Assembly (NCBI RefSeq): GCF_009650435.1
Contig: NZ_VVIP01000035.1
Coordinates: 1 to 64,000 of the forward strand
DNA: 64,000 bases
Direction: 5' to 3'
Source: Foetidibacter luteolus
GTDB lineage: Bacteria; Bacteroidota; Bacteroidia; Chitinophagales; Chitinophagaceae
Positions within the stretch are counted from its first letter, which is position 1; the number at the start of each line of letters is the position of its first letter. This document shows positions 7,681 to 16,583 of this stretch, in pieces. Both the position numbers and the translations under genes were made by a program. Under the pieces are notes generated by a model that worked only from the letters and a program-made list of their open reading frames with translations, had not been told where the DNA came from and made no database searches.

Positions 7681-10338
7681 CTACCTTATCAACACAATGG
7701 TGCCCTTGCGGTTAACTGTGCGGCCCTCGTAATCCACCGCCTGTGCCATATATACATAAGTACCGGAAGGCTGCTCCTGCCCGGCGTACATGCCGTTCCA
7801 CCCCATGCCGATGGTACTGGTTTGGTAGAGCATTTGCCCCCAGCGGTTAAATACACGGAAGTAGTTGAACTTTTGCATGCCCACCACAATTGGCTTTACT
7901 ATGTCGTTACGGCCATCACTGTTGGGCGTAAAAGCGCTGGGCACAAAAATATCCGGCAAAGTTTTGAATATTACAACCCTTATTTCATCCTCAGCAAAAC
8001 AGCCGGGGGGCACAATGCTTACACGCACTTTGTAAGTAACGGTATCATAAAATGAATTGAGGGTTACTATGGGATCTGCAATATTCGGATTGTTCATGCC
8101 AAACGTTGGCGACCATTGGTAAGCGTTGCCGCCAGTAGCATTCAATTGCAGTGGCTGGTTAACAACAATCATGGTATCGCGGCCGGCATTGGCTTGTACG
8201 GGCGGTATAACAACCACCCTTACTGTATCTGTTACAGGCTTTAAGCAACCCGATGTATTGTAAGCGGTAAGCACATAATTTACAGTTGTATTGGGTACAG
8301 CCCTGGGCGTTAATGTATTCGCATCCCGCAGTAAAATAGCCGGCGACCAACTGTAGTTTTCCCCGTCCGTTTCTCCACGCAACTGCGCAAAATCGCCATA
8401 GCAAATGGTGGTGTCGCCAAAAGCCCTGGCTACAGGGTAAGGGGCCGTAAATATGGTTATATCATCCTGGTTGCTGCATTTGCCTACGCTGGCCACAACA
8501 TGGTAATCATTCTGCTGGCTGATGGGTGTGGCTACTGCATTTTTCACGGTGGTATCCCGCATGGTTGCCGAGGGCGTCCATGCAAAATATAAAGCATTGG
8601 TTTGGGGGAAGAACTGTATGCTGTCTGTTAAACAAATGGTGGTATCCGGCCCTATATCAATGGTCACATTATCAATCACATTCACCCGCACCGAATCATC
8701 AGCTACACAACCGGCTTCTGTAATGCGCACCGTAAACCAGGTACCTGTTTTAGGAAACACCAGTGGTGTATTGGTGTTTGCGTTGAGCATAATATTGCTG
8801 TTATCTGGCTGCCAGGCTACTGCACCCGTTGTGTTTACCTGCAACTGCAGCGTGTCAATGCTGCAGATAAGCGTGTCTTTAAAAGGCAGGTTATAGGCAG
8901 GCTTATCTGTTACCTGTATCAGTTTAGTGGTATCGTCTGTACAGCCTCTTTCGTTGGTTACGGTAAGGCTTACATAGCGGGTGCCCGAATCAGCATAGGC
9001 GTAGCTGGGATGCTGCAGCAAAGAAGTGTCCGCCAGCGTGGAAAGGTCCCCAAAATCCCAGCGCCAGCCACTTATGCGGCCATACCGGAAGGTAGAGGCA
9101 TCTGTAAATTCAAAAGGCTTTTGGTAACAGGAACCGTTAATGGTAAAGTCTGCCACAAAACCCGGGTACACTTGTGCAACAGCATAAGCCGTATCGGAAC
9201 AGGCCTCTCCTTTGTTGGTAATAAGTGTGATGGTGTAGGTGCCGGAATCAGGAAAACTATAGTCTGCGATGGGAGAGGTAGAAGTGTCTGCCAAAGTTGT
9301 ATCAATACCAAAATCCCAGAAATAAGAATTGATATTAGCCGCCGTGCTGGTATTTTGAAAAGTAAGGTTAAAGCCATCGCAGGTTAAATAATTGGGGTCA
9401 AGCGCCGCCTGCGGAATGGTACAGTTTTCCACCCGCATAATAAAATCTTTGCGGTGGCGGCCAATGATAATGCCGTTTCTCCACTCGTACACCACCACGT
9501 TTACCACATACCTGCCAACGTTTGGCGAGATACCTGAAATTATTCCTGTTACAGGGTTTATGGCAGCCTGAAGGCCCAGTGGGAAATTACCGCTGAAACC
9601 ATTACCTGTGTTATAGCTTACAGAGCCGTAATTGGGGTCGCCGGGAGGGTTTGCATCCTGGGCACTGGTGAAAGCACCACCGTTATAGGCCGCGGAAAAG
9701 GCATAGCTTAAAGAGTCGCCATCTGGGTCTGTAGCGCTAAAGTCAAGAACAAAATTTGTGTTATAGCAAACCAGCTCTGCATTCTGCACTTTAAAAACGC
9801 CGCTTGAATTGGTGGCTGCACCCAGCAAATCCCTGCCCGGCATAATACAGTCGTAAGTAGCTCCAGGTACACCGCTGATAGACGGGGCATTATCCAGCAC
9901 ATTGGCAGAGGAAGCCCGGCAGCAATTCTGGTAAGCCAGTATGTATCCTTCATCATTATCCGGCAGTTCTACAAAAGCCGAGTATGTTTTTACTTCGTAA
10001 CAGGTGGGCGGCCTTGTTGATATGCAAACAGGATAATTAGCCGAAACGCTGGTGGTGGAGTCAATGTTTACAGTTACATTACCCCAACGCTCGTAGGAGC
10101 CGGAATTACTAAAGATGCCCACGATAGCCGCACTGGGCAAACAGGCCACCTGGTTTACGCCGCAGGTAACCAGGCAATCCCTGAAAAGGCGTAAAGAAAC
10201 TTTATAACGGCTGGTGTTGGGTTCAGCCCCCGGCCCGAGGTATTCATAGAATACCTCGCCACCAACTATATGCGAAGCGATGGCATCTTTTGTAAACAAC
10301 AATGTGGCAAACAGTGCCAGCAAAACAATTTTTTTCAT
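7681..10338 (-). CDS. Type IX-secreted PKD-domain protein (paralogue 2)
   Basis: 885-residue paralogue of the next gene downstream with the same architecture: signal peptide (about 1-21, ending IASH), HIVGGEVFYEYLGPG start region, PKD domains (YFWDFG, WRWDFGD), Ig-like repeats and type B sorting domain (PDIFVPSAFTPNSDGRND). Identity by eye is very high over the last 400 residues (for example DTLICSIDTLQLQVNT and RDTMIV.NQPLQLNATGG in both) and lower in the N-terminal third. That third carries an extra Cys-rich insert (CLVTCGVNQVACLP, YQNCCRASS) lacking in paralogue 1. The hydrolase gene ends only 12 bp upstream on the same strand, so they may be co-transcribed. Confidence 0.9.
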   Translation of the reverse strand: MKKIVLLALFATLLFTKDAIASHIVGGEVFYEYLGPGAEPNTSRYKVSLRLFRDCLVTCGVNQVACLPSAAIVGIFSNSGSYERWGNVTVNIDSTTSVSANYPVCISTRPPTCYEVKTYSAFVELPDNDEGYILAYQNCCRASSANVLDNAPSISGVPGATYDCIMPGRDLLGAATNSSGVFKVQNAELVCYNTNFVLDFSATDPDGDSLSYAFSAAYNGGAFTSAQDANPPGDPNYGSVSYNTGNGFSGNFPLGLQAAINPVTGIISGISPNVGRYVVNVVVYEWRNGIIIGRHRKDFIMRVENCTIPQAALDPNYLTCDGFNLTFQNTSTAANINSYFWDFGIDTTLADTSTSPIADYSFPDSGTYTITLITNKGEACSDTAYAVAQVYPGFVADFTINGSCYQKPFEFTDASTFRYGRISGWRWDFGDLSTLADTSLLQHPSYAYADSGTRYVSLTVTNERGCTDDTTKLIQVTDKPAYNLPFKDTLICSIDTLQLQVNTTGAVAWQPDNSNIMLNANTNTPLVFPKTGTWFTVRITEAGCVADDSVRVNVIDNVTIDIGPDTTICLTDSIQFFPQTNALYFAWTPSATMRDTTVKNAVATPISQQNDYHVVASVGKCSNQDDITIFTAPYPVARAFGDTTICYGDFAQLRGETDGENYSWSPAILLRDANTLTPRAVPNTTVNYVLTAYNTSGCLKPVTDTVRVVVIPPVQANAGRDTMIVVNQPLQLNATGGNAYQWSPTFGMNNPNIADPIVTLNSFYDTVTYKVRVSIVPPGCFAEDEIRVVIFKTLPDIFVPSAFTPNSDGRNDIVKPIVVGMQKFNYFRVFNRWGQMLYQTSTIGMGWNGMYAGQEQPSGTYVYMAQAVDYEGRTVNRKGTIVLIR

Positions 10339-10350
10339 TCAACGTGGGTT

Positions 10351-11145
10351 CTAAACCGCTTCGGTAAACGCAAGCAGGTATTGGTTGGTAAGTTCCGGCT
10401 CCTCCCACATGCCCATGTGGCCGGCATTCTGCAGTATATGAACGTGCGATGTTTCCGGCAAATGCACCTGCTGCAACACATCGCTGAGCGGGGCGGCGGT
10501 ATCTTCCTTGCCTAAGATGAACAAAACAGGCAGTTTGCTGCTTTGCAAAACGGCTGTTCTGCCGGGCCTGTTCATCATAGCAGTATAATATTGCTGTAAC
10601 GCCTGTACAGGTATGTTATTGCCTGCCTCTATAAGCGCCAGTACTTTATCTGCATGCAGTGCTTTATAACCGGCAGAAAACATATTGGGCACCATACTTT
10701 TTAAAAAAGCGGGGGCGCCATATTCGCCCATCATTTTTATACTTTTCAGACGGTTTTGCTTTTTTTCTTCACTGTCTGCAAAGGCGGTAGAATGCACCAG
10801 GCCAAAACCAAGCAGCAATTGCGGGTATTTTTCCGCAAAGGCCAGTGTTATATAACCACCCATGCTATGGCCGCAAACAATGGCGCCCGTAACCTGTTCC
10901 TGCTGCAAAATGGCATACAACACATCAGCAAAAGCTTCCATAGTAGTAAGGGAGCCGTTAAAAGCCGACTTACCGGAACCCGGCAAATCCGGCACGATTA
11001 ACCGGCAATGTGTTTTCAGCGCAGCTACCTGGTTATGCCATACCGTATTATCTTCCGGAAAGCCATGCACCAGCACCAGGGTTTTTCCTTCGCCTTCCAC
11101 ACGGTAGTTAATGCTTCTATTTTGATATGTAATTTGTTTCTCCAT
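10351..11145 (-). CDS. Alpha/beta-fold hydrolase
   Basis: 264-residue soluble alpha/beta hydrolase. HGFPEDNTVW forms the oxyanion region, GHSMGGY holds the nucleophilic serine, and the catalytic His lies near the C-terminus in LQNAGHMGMWE, with an acid in GKEDTAAP. The nearest relatives by motif are haloalkane dehalogenase/esterase-like hydrolases of general type; the substrate cannot be read from sequence. I use the ATG at 11145 (MEKQITYQN) because the longer frame to 11202 adds 19 residues with no family match. It immediately precedes the secreted paralogue 2, but no functional link is evident. Confidence 0.88.
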   Translation of the reverse strand: MEKQITYQNRSINYRVEGEGKTLVLVHGFPEDNTVWHNQVAALKTHCRLIVPDLPGSGKSAFNGSLTTMEAFADVLYAILQQEQVTGAIVCGHSMGGYITLAFAEKYPQLLLGFGLVHSTAFADSEEKKQNRLKSIKMMGEYGAPAFLKSMVPNMFSAGYKALHADKVLALIEAGNNIPVQALQQYYTAMMNRPGRTAVLQSSKLPVLFILGKEDTAAPLSDVLQQVHLPETSHVHILQNAGHMGMWEEPELTNQYLLAFTEAV

Positions 11146-11556
11146 ATTTTTTTGGTGGCCGGCTACATCTTTCCATGGCAGCCAGGTTGCATCGTGCCGC
11201 AACTTCGGGATTCATCGCCTGGTTCTTTGTGACGGCATTTAAGCGGTTACAGCCCTTGAACTTTTCTTGCCCAAATTACTTCCGCTTACAGTACGCAAAG
11301 TACAAAGGGATTGTTTGATTTGAGCCGGTCATTTCTTTCAGCAGGTGTTTAAAACAGGTAAAAGCAGGCGCCATAAACACAAAGGGCCGGTGAATTGTTG
11401 CGTTGTGTCACCACCGCGCCAGGGATTGAAGCGGATACCCCGGTACCCCCTATAGCTCCCCCTCAAGGGGGAAACGCAGCGCGGCGGGTGCCGGAGTATA
11501 AGCGGAAAGCCCGGTGCCCTTGCGATAGCTTGGGCAGGCGCCCCATGCATTTGTAT
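11146..11556. repeat. Gene-free stretch with family-1 repeat copy B
   Basis: Family-1 element at about 11420-11544, reverse orientation: AGGGATTGAAGCGGATACCC, later GCCGGAGTATAAGCGGAAAG and a GCCC...GGGC hairpin around TTGCGATAGCTT. In most copies that stem is CCCC...GGGG; the paired change here suggests the hairpin is maintained. This copy carries an extra segment of about 40 bp at 11445-11490 containing CCCCCTCAAGGGGG. A truncated family-2 end (GTTGCGTTGTGTCACC) sits at 11398-11413. Confidence 0.65.
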
Positions 11557-12750
11557 TTATTTCTTTTTGCGAACGGGCAGTTTTACTGGCATTTCTATTT
11601 TGGCCAGCTTAGAGCAGCGCAGCAGCAGGTAAAGCACCAGGGGGATTAAAGCTATGTTTAATTGCTGCGGCAGCCAGAACCATGTAACCAGTAACATGCC
11701 GTAAATAAGCGCCAGCAATAAGAAATACCGCCTTAGCCACAGGGCTTTTTTCCACAGGAAAAAGGCCGCGAAAATATTGGTTGGCAACGCCCATAAAAGA
11801 TTGTAGTTTTTTTGGCAAACGGTATGATCTGTACCAAACCACATAAACAACAATAAAATACCTAACAGGCCGGTAATGTAAAGCAGCAAAGAATCAAAAA
11901 GGCGGGTGATGCTGACAGCCCAGCGGTTCTTTAATAAAGACAGCCCGAAAAACAAAGTGCAAATGATGCTGAATATCATTAGCGGCGCATACTTCCAGGA
12001 CTGTATATCCGGCGGGCTGGCCTGGTAAATTATATTGCTGGGTTCTATAACACCCTCGGCGGCCAGGTTAGATTCATCCAGCCCCTGCATAAGGTAATCA
12101 GGCAAAAACATGGCGTTCCAGTTAGTAACAGGCTTATCCATCATGCTGCCCAGCAAAATATCTATACCCAGTTTGCTCCATGGTTTGGCGCCTTCGTCCA
12201 GGTATTCGTGTATCTGGTTGCGGTAAGTAAAGCCATACTGTACAAGTGAATCTGTTATAGCAAGCCCGCTAAGGTTGGCAAACACAATATCCCGCACCCG
12301 TGATGTGCAGTTATCCAGCAAAAAATCGTATTTGTAATACCGGTTGGCGCCCTGCAGGTTTTTGCTTAGCGCATTAAGCATTTGCTTTTTGTGGCTGCAG
12401 TCAATACTCAGTACCTGCTCCCATATACTGCGCTGCTCGTATTGGTAAACACGGATAAACTCGTTGTAAGGCTCTACGGATAAAAAATATTCCAGTTTAC
12501 CACGCACAAACTTCATATAAAAATCAGGGTCATCAAAGTCAAAAGTGCCCCAGTTAAAAACAAGGTCAGTACGCCGGGTGCTGTCAATAACCCTGATGGC
12601 GGTATGGCCAAACGTAGAATATAATTCGCTACCGGGGGTGCAGGTTAATACGCTGATGCGTACATGGCAGCTACTATCGGTTTGAGCGCCTGCGATATAA
12701 AAAGAAAGAAAAAAGACAACAGCCGGTAACAGCCACCTGGTAATCTTCAT
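11557..12750 (-). CDS. Lnb-like DUF4105 membrane protein
   Basis: 397-residue protein with a signal or anchor segment (about 3-22), a periplasmic DUF4105/Lnb N-terminal domain (about 25-230), and roughly five transmembrane helices at the C-terminus. The domain shows STFGHTAIRV (His49) and LLDNCTSR (Cys148). In the characterised Lnb lipoprotein N-acyltransferase these regions supply the catalytic His and Cys that move an acyl chain onto diacylglyceryl lipoproteins. Inference: this may perform the last lipoprotein acylation in the inner membrane, but DUF4105 proteins are numerous in Bacteroidota and not all are shown to be Lnb. ATG at 12750 is chosen because it starts the signal sequence (MKITRWLLP). 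Confidence 0.8.
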   Translation of the reverse strand: MKITRWLLPAVVFFLSFYIAGAQTDSSCHVRISVLTCTPGSELYSTFGHTAIRVIDSTRRTDLVFNWGTFDFDDPDFYMKFVRGKLEYFLSVEPYNEFIRVYQYEQRSIWEQVLSIDCSHKKQMLNALSKNLQGANRYYKYDFLLDNCTSRVRDIVFANLSGLAITDSLVQYGFTYRNQIHEYLDEGAKPWSKLGIDILLGSMMDKPVTNWNAMFLPDYLMQGLDESNLAAEGVIEPSNIIYQASPPDIQSWKYAPLMIFSIICTLFFGLSLLKNRWAVSITRLFDSLLLYITGLLGILLLFMWFGTDHTVCQKNYNLLWALPTNIFAAFFLWKKALWLRRYFLLLALIYGMLLVTWFWLPQQLNIALIPLVLYLLLRCSKLAKIEMPVKLPVRKKK

Positions 12751-13173
12751 TTGGATTTTAAGCGATTTAGGGGGCAAATTAAGCTATTTATGGTTGGCGG
12801 CGGTGATTGCCATTTTACGTTATTAACATGATTTGGTGGAAAAGATAAAACCAGGTTTTTCCACCGGTATGGAAGAAGGATAGCGCATTTTATAATTGCA
12901 GGTTTTTGGGGGTGCCCCCAAGCTATCGCAAGGGGTCGGGCTTTTCGCTATTACTCCGGCGCAAGAGCCACCGCACTAAGGCCTCACCGGGGTAACCGCT
13001 GCAATCCCTCACCCGCCGGTGCAACAGGCTGCTTATTTTGCAGGCCAGCTGTAGTATAAATGGGTTAGAGAGATTATTTTTTAGATTTACAAGAACATTG
13101 TTTGGCAAACCAGTTAAAGTGCTGTTTACCGGGGTTCGACCTCACCCCAATCCCTCTCCAAAGGAGAGGGGCC
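12751..13173. repeat. Gene-free stretch with family-1 repeat copy C and palindrome
   Basis: Family-1 repeat at about 12907-13045 in forward orientation (GGGGGTGCCCCCAAGC, CACCGGGGTAACCGCTGCAA, ending GCTGCTTATTTTGCAGG). At 13138-13170 is a separate short palindromic repeat: CCCTCTCC, loop AAA, GGAGAGGG, inside the common intergenic phrase CTCACCCCAATCCCTCTCC. The palindrome directly abuts the surviving part of the zeta-toxin-like gene. Confidence 0.65.
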
Positions 13174-13518
13174 AGCAAAACCTACAAAAACAAGGTTTTG
13201 GCAGCACAAGCCCTGGGTTACAAAGTTACCTTGCTGTTTTTTTGGTTGCACGATGTAAACCTGGCAACAGAACGTGTAAAGCTGCGGGTAGCCGCAGGCG
13301 GACATAACATACCAGGAGATGTAATAAAAAGACGCTACCAGAATGGTTTAAGCAATTTGCTTGAGATTTATTTTGATATTTGTGACAGGCTGATTATAGC
13401 AGACAACTCAGACATGGAATATGATTTGATTGCTCAAAAAAATAAAGGTGCCGATATTACAATCGTAAGTAACTCAAAATGGCAAACCTTAAAAGAAAAC
13501 GTAGATGGAAAACAATAA
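13174..13518 (+). pseudogene. Zeta-toxin-like ATPase/kinase, C-terminal remnant
   Basis: The frame from about 13192 encodes LGYKVTLLFFWLHDVNLA, ERVKLRVAAGGHNIPGDVI, KRRYQNGLSNL and DNS...LIA, matching the C-terminal half of the small zeta-toxin-like P-loop proteins common in Bacteroidota (normally near 200 residues). The N-terminal half with the Walker A motif (GxNGxGKT) is missing: upstream there is only the CCCTCTCC palindrome and family-1 repeat. The protein therefore cannot bind ATP. The reading frame can formally be extended to 13102, but those residues come from repeat DNA. The last 14 bases overlap the next small gene, as expected of an original two-gene unit. Confidence 0.8.
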
Positions 13519-13663
13519 ATTAATATTCGACGAGGTAACCCAAAAAATTCTTCAGGGCCTCGACCTTGTATCCAAACGCCTTATTGAAGACGCGAAAAAA
13601 AACAACAGGGAACTTGTTGTTTACCGCGACAATAAAATCGTAAAGCTTAGATTCTCCAAATAG
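13505..13663 (+). CDS. Small partner protein of zeta-toxin-like gene
   Basis: 52-residue protein, ATG at 13505 overlapping the end of the zeta-like remnant by 14 bp. The sequence has EVTQKILQGLDLVSKRLIE and ends VVYRDNKIVKLRFSK. I recall similar 50-70-residue proteins next to zeta-like genes in this phylum, so it is probably the conserved companion, perhaps an antitoxin-like protein; that role is inference. It is complete even though its partner is broken. Confidence 0.65.
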   Translation: MENNKLIFDEVTQKILQGLDLVSKRLIEDAKKNNRELVVYRDNKIVKLRFSK

Positions 13664-13673
13664 CGCCTTCTTT

Positions 13674-14858
13674 TTACTTGTCCCGTACTTCTACTATTAA
13701 AAATTTCAGGTAATTGGTATTCTCCAACCCCCAAACAATCGGGTGATCGCTGGCCTGTGCATTAAAAACCACCTGCCTTATTTTTTTACGGGCATCTTTG
13801 GCTGCCATTTCAATGGTTTGCAAAAACAGCTCCGGCTGTACCAGGTTGGTACAACTGCTGGTAACCAAAAAACCGCCGTTCTTAATCAGCTTCATGCCCC
13901 GCAGGTTAATTTCTTTGTAACCGGTAATGGCTTTCTGTATGTTTTCCCGGCTTTTGGTAAAAGCAGGCGGGTCCAGCATTACCACATCGTACTGTCGGCC
14001 ATCTTTAACCCAGGTTTTCAATACATCAAATGCATTTACCGCTTCAAACTTACAGATATGCCCCAGCCCGTTCAATTCTGCATTGCGGGTGGCCTGGGCA
14101 ACAGCGTTTTCACTAATATCCAGCCCCAGTACCGATTTTGCGCCATAATGCGCCGCATGTATTTCAAAAGTGCCGGTATAGGTAAAAGCGCCCAACACAT
14201 CCGCACCTTTTACAATATGCTGTATGGCACGGCGGTTATCCTGCTGGTCAAGAAAATAACCTGTCTTTTGGCCATTCTCAATATCCACATGAAACTTAAG
14301 CCCGTTTTCTGAAATGATGATACTGGTATCAAAAGGCTCAGACAAAAAACCTTTGTGTTGTGCCAGCCCTTCCAGTTCACGCACAGGCACATCGTTTCTT
14401 TCGTAAATGCCTTTGGGCTTAAATACCTGTTGCAGGGCTTTTACAATGGCCGGTTTCCAGGCATCCATGCCGTAAGCCAGGGTTTGCAGTACAAAATAAT
14501 CGTTGAACTTATCTATTACCAGGGCGGGCATTTCATCCGCCTCGCCGAATATAAGGCGGCAGTTTTCCGTATAGCCTATGTGCTGGCGGTAACCCCAGGC
14601 TTCCTGTATGCGCTTAAGAAAAAACCCTTCGTTAATATCTTCTTTTTTGCGGGTAAGCAACCGCACAATAATCTGCGATTTGGGGTTAATATAACCCCGG
14701 CCGCAATATTTTTCATCATGGTAAAATACGTCTACTATGTCGCCAGGGGTAATATCCGGGCCGGCAGGCACTATCCTGTCCACTTCATTGGCAAATATCC
14801 ATGGATGGCCGTTGGCTATACGCTGGGCGATTTTCTTGCGCAGGAACACTTTTGTCAT
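13674..14858 (-). CDS. RlmI-like 23S rRNA (cytosine-5) methyltransferase
   Basis: 394-residue class I SAM-dependent methyltransferase of the RlmI/RlmO type. It has an N-terminal PUA-like RNA-binding domain (MTKVFLRKKIAQRIANGHPW) and a Rossmann methyltransferase domain with VLGAFTYTGTFEIHAA and LDISENAVAQA for SAM binding, the DPPAFTKSRENI motif, and SSCTNLV carrying the catalytic-type Cys. It probably methylates a cytosine of 23S rRNA. ATG at 14858 is preferred: the frame runs on to 14954, but the extra 32 residues are translated from the GAACAAGGAACA repeat. It follows uxaC on the same strand without functional relation. Confidence 0.9.
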   Translation of the reverse strand: MTKVFLRKKIAQRIANGHPWIFANEVDRIVPAGPDITPGDIVDVFYHDEKYCGRGYINPKSQIIVRLLTRKKEDINEGFFLKRIQEAWGYRQHIGYTENCRLIFGEADEMPALVIDKFNDYFVLQTLAYGMDAWKPAIVKALQQVFKPKGIYERNDVPVRELEGLAQHKGFLSEPFDTSIIISENGLKFHVDIENGQKTGYFLDQQDNRRAIQHIVKGADVLGAFTYTGTFEIHAAHYGAKSVLGLDISENAVAQATRNAELNGLGHICKFEAVNAFDVLKTWVKDGRQYDVVMLDPPAFTKSRENIQKAITGYKEINLRGMKLIKNGGFLVTSSCTNLVQPELFLQTIEMAAKDARKKIRQVVFNAQASDHPIVWGLENTNYLKFLIVEVRDK

Positions 14859-14879
14859 GCCGCAAAAGTATATGGTTAC

Positions 14880-14972
14880 TACGAAAAAGGAATATCGAAC
14901 AAGGAACACGGAATTTTGAATGGCGAAGACGAATGAACCCCACTCACTATTCACTACTCACCATTCACCAGC
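14880..14972. repeat. Family-3 simple-repeat tract
   Basis: Contains AATATCGAACAAGGAACACG followed by CCCCACTCACTATTCACTAC and CTCACCATTCACC, units of 7 bp. The same composite order recurs at 31170-31262 and, inverted, at 31797-31950. Confidence 0.7.
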
Positions 14973-14973
14973 A

Positions 14974-16377
14974 TTACACGCCGAAATATTCCTTGGCGTT
15001 GTTGTAGCAGATATCCTGTATAATGCCGCCCATCCAGGTAACATCGTTGGGCAGCAGGCCTTGCTCTATTTCATTGCCGAACATATTGCATAACAGCCGC
15101 CGGAAATATTCATGGCGTGGAAAAGATAAAAAACTGCGGCTATCTGTAAGCATGCCCACAAAACAACTAATGATGCCCATGCCGGATAACGCATTCATTT
15201 GTTTTTCCATCCCATCCAACTGGTCTAAAAACCACCAGCCACTACCAAACTGTATTTTGCCTTTTATACTGCCATCGTTAAAGTTGCCCGTCATGGCGGC
15301 CAGCACCTCGTTAAGGCCGGGATTAACGTTGTAGAGTACAGTTTTGGCAAGTTGGTTGGTACTGTCAAGCCGGTTAAGCAACATAGACAAAGCGGCCGCC
15401 TGCCGGTCGTCCGCAATGCTGTCAAAGCCGGTATCAGGCCCAAGCCGGCGGAACATGCGGGTGCTGTTGTTACGTAATGCGCCAATGTGCAACTGCTGTG
15501 CCCAGCCTTTTTCATGGTACATTTTAAACAACTCTACCATCAAATGCCCCTGTAAAGCTTCCGCCCATGGGCTTGCATCCACAGCATCGCCACGCAGCAG
15601 CTTTTTGTATTCTTCCGCGGCGCCGGCGGGCAGGTCCAGCACGGCAGGCACTTTTTGCAGGCCATGATCGCTGATGCGGGCACCCAGCTCATGAAAATAA
15701 TCCAGCCGCTTGCGCAACGCTTCCAGCAGGGTATCTATGCAAACTATGTTTACAGCACTTGCAGCCGAAAGGTTTTTAATGTATGCCAGGTAGGCATCGC
15801 CACCTGTAACATTCCAGCTTTTATCGGGCCTGAAGGAAGGCATCACCTTCACTTCAAAACCTTGCTCTTTAAGTTGCCGGTGATAAGCCAGGTCATCGCA
15901 GGGGTCATCTGTAGTGCCGGCAAATTCCACTTTAAAATGTTTAAGCAACCCCTGCGTGGTAAAACCGGGTTGTTGCAGCAGTTCACCGGCTTTATCATAC
16001 ACATATTTTGCCGAAGAAGCATTCAATAATTGCGTTATGCCAAAAGGATTTTTTAACTCCAGGTGTGTCCAGTGAAACAAAGGGTTACGCACCGTATAAG
16101 GCACTATTGCGGCCCACTTCAAAAACTTTTCTTCATCTCCGGCCTCGCCGGTTATGTATTCTTCATTAACACCCAGGGTACGCATAGCCCGCCATTTATA
16201 ATGGTCGCCACGCAGCCATGCATCGGTAAGGTTGATAAATTTTTTGTTTCCTGCTATTTCCGCCGGTGGCAGGTGATTGTGATAATCAATAATGGGCATT
16301 TGCCTGGCGTAATCAAAATATAGCTTCTGTGCCGTTGGTGTTTGCAGTAAAAAATTATCGTCCAAAAAATTTTTCAT
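14974..16377 (-). CDS. uxaC: Glucuronate isomerase UxaC
   Basis: Converts D-glucuronate to D-fructuronate (and galacturonate to tagaturonate), the first step of hexuronate breakdown in the cytoplasm. 467 residues is the standard length. The N-terminal amidohydrolase-type metal motif DYHNHLPP (residues about 32-39) and the conserved PSFRPDKSWNV, HIGALRNNSTRMF and GSGWWFLDQLDGM regions are present. The cluster order on this strand is broken epimerase, uxuB, uxuA, uxaC. It is separated from uxuA by 206 bp containing a family-2 repeat, so it may have its own transcript. Confidence 0.97.
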   Translation of the reverse strand: MKNFLDDNFLLQTPTAQKLYFDYARQMPIIDYHNHLPPAEIAGNKKFINLTDAWLRGDHYKWRAMRTLGVNEEYITGEAGDEEKFLKWAAIVPYTVRNPLFHWTHLELKNPFGITQLLNASSAKYVYDKAGELLQQPGFTTQGLLKHFKVEFAGTTDDPCDDLAYHRQLKEQGFEVKVMPSFRPDKSWNVTGGDAYLAYIKNLSAASAVNIVCIDTLLEALRKRLDYFHELGARISDHGLQKVPAVLDLPAGAAEEYKKLLRGDAVDASPWAEALQGHLMVELFKMYHEKGWAQQLHIGALRNNSTRMFRRLGPDTGFDSIADDRQAAALSMLLNRLDSTNQLAKTVLYNVNPGLNEVLAAMTGNFNDGSIKGKIQFGSGWWFLDQLDGMEKQMNALSGMGIISCFVGMLTDSRSFLSFPRHEYFRRLLCNMFGNEIEQGLLPNDVTWMGGIIQDICYNNAKEYFGV

Positions 16378-16583
16378 GCCTGGTGGTTTCGGTGATGGTT
16401 GTGCTGTTCTACTTTTTCTTTTGGGTACGGGCGACTGTTTTTTTATGGCATCCCAGTTGTGTCACTCACTTGTGCTTTCTGTTTTTCATTGCAACAATTA
16501 GTCTCCATAGCAGCTTTTGGCTTCGATTTTTAGGTCTTTGTTTCCGCCCGGCATATTAACGCATAAAGCCACTGCCGTCTTCT
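16378..16583. repeat. Intergenic family-2 repeat (left of uxuA)
   Basis: GTTGTGTCACTCACTTGTGC at 16456-16475. An inverted copy lies at 17905-17924 on the other side of uxuA, so uxuA is bracketed by inverted family-2 ends. Nothing else is visible. Confidence 0.6.

Noticed and set aside
14859..14954. Longer N-terminus for the RlmI-like methyltransferase
   Set aside because: The 32 extra residues are translated from the GAACAAGGAACA tract; MTKVFLRKK is the usual start.
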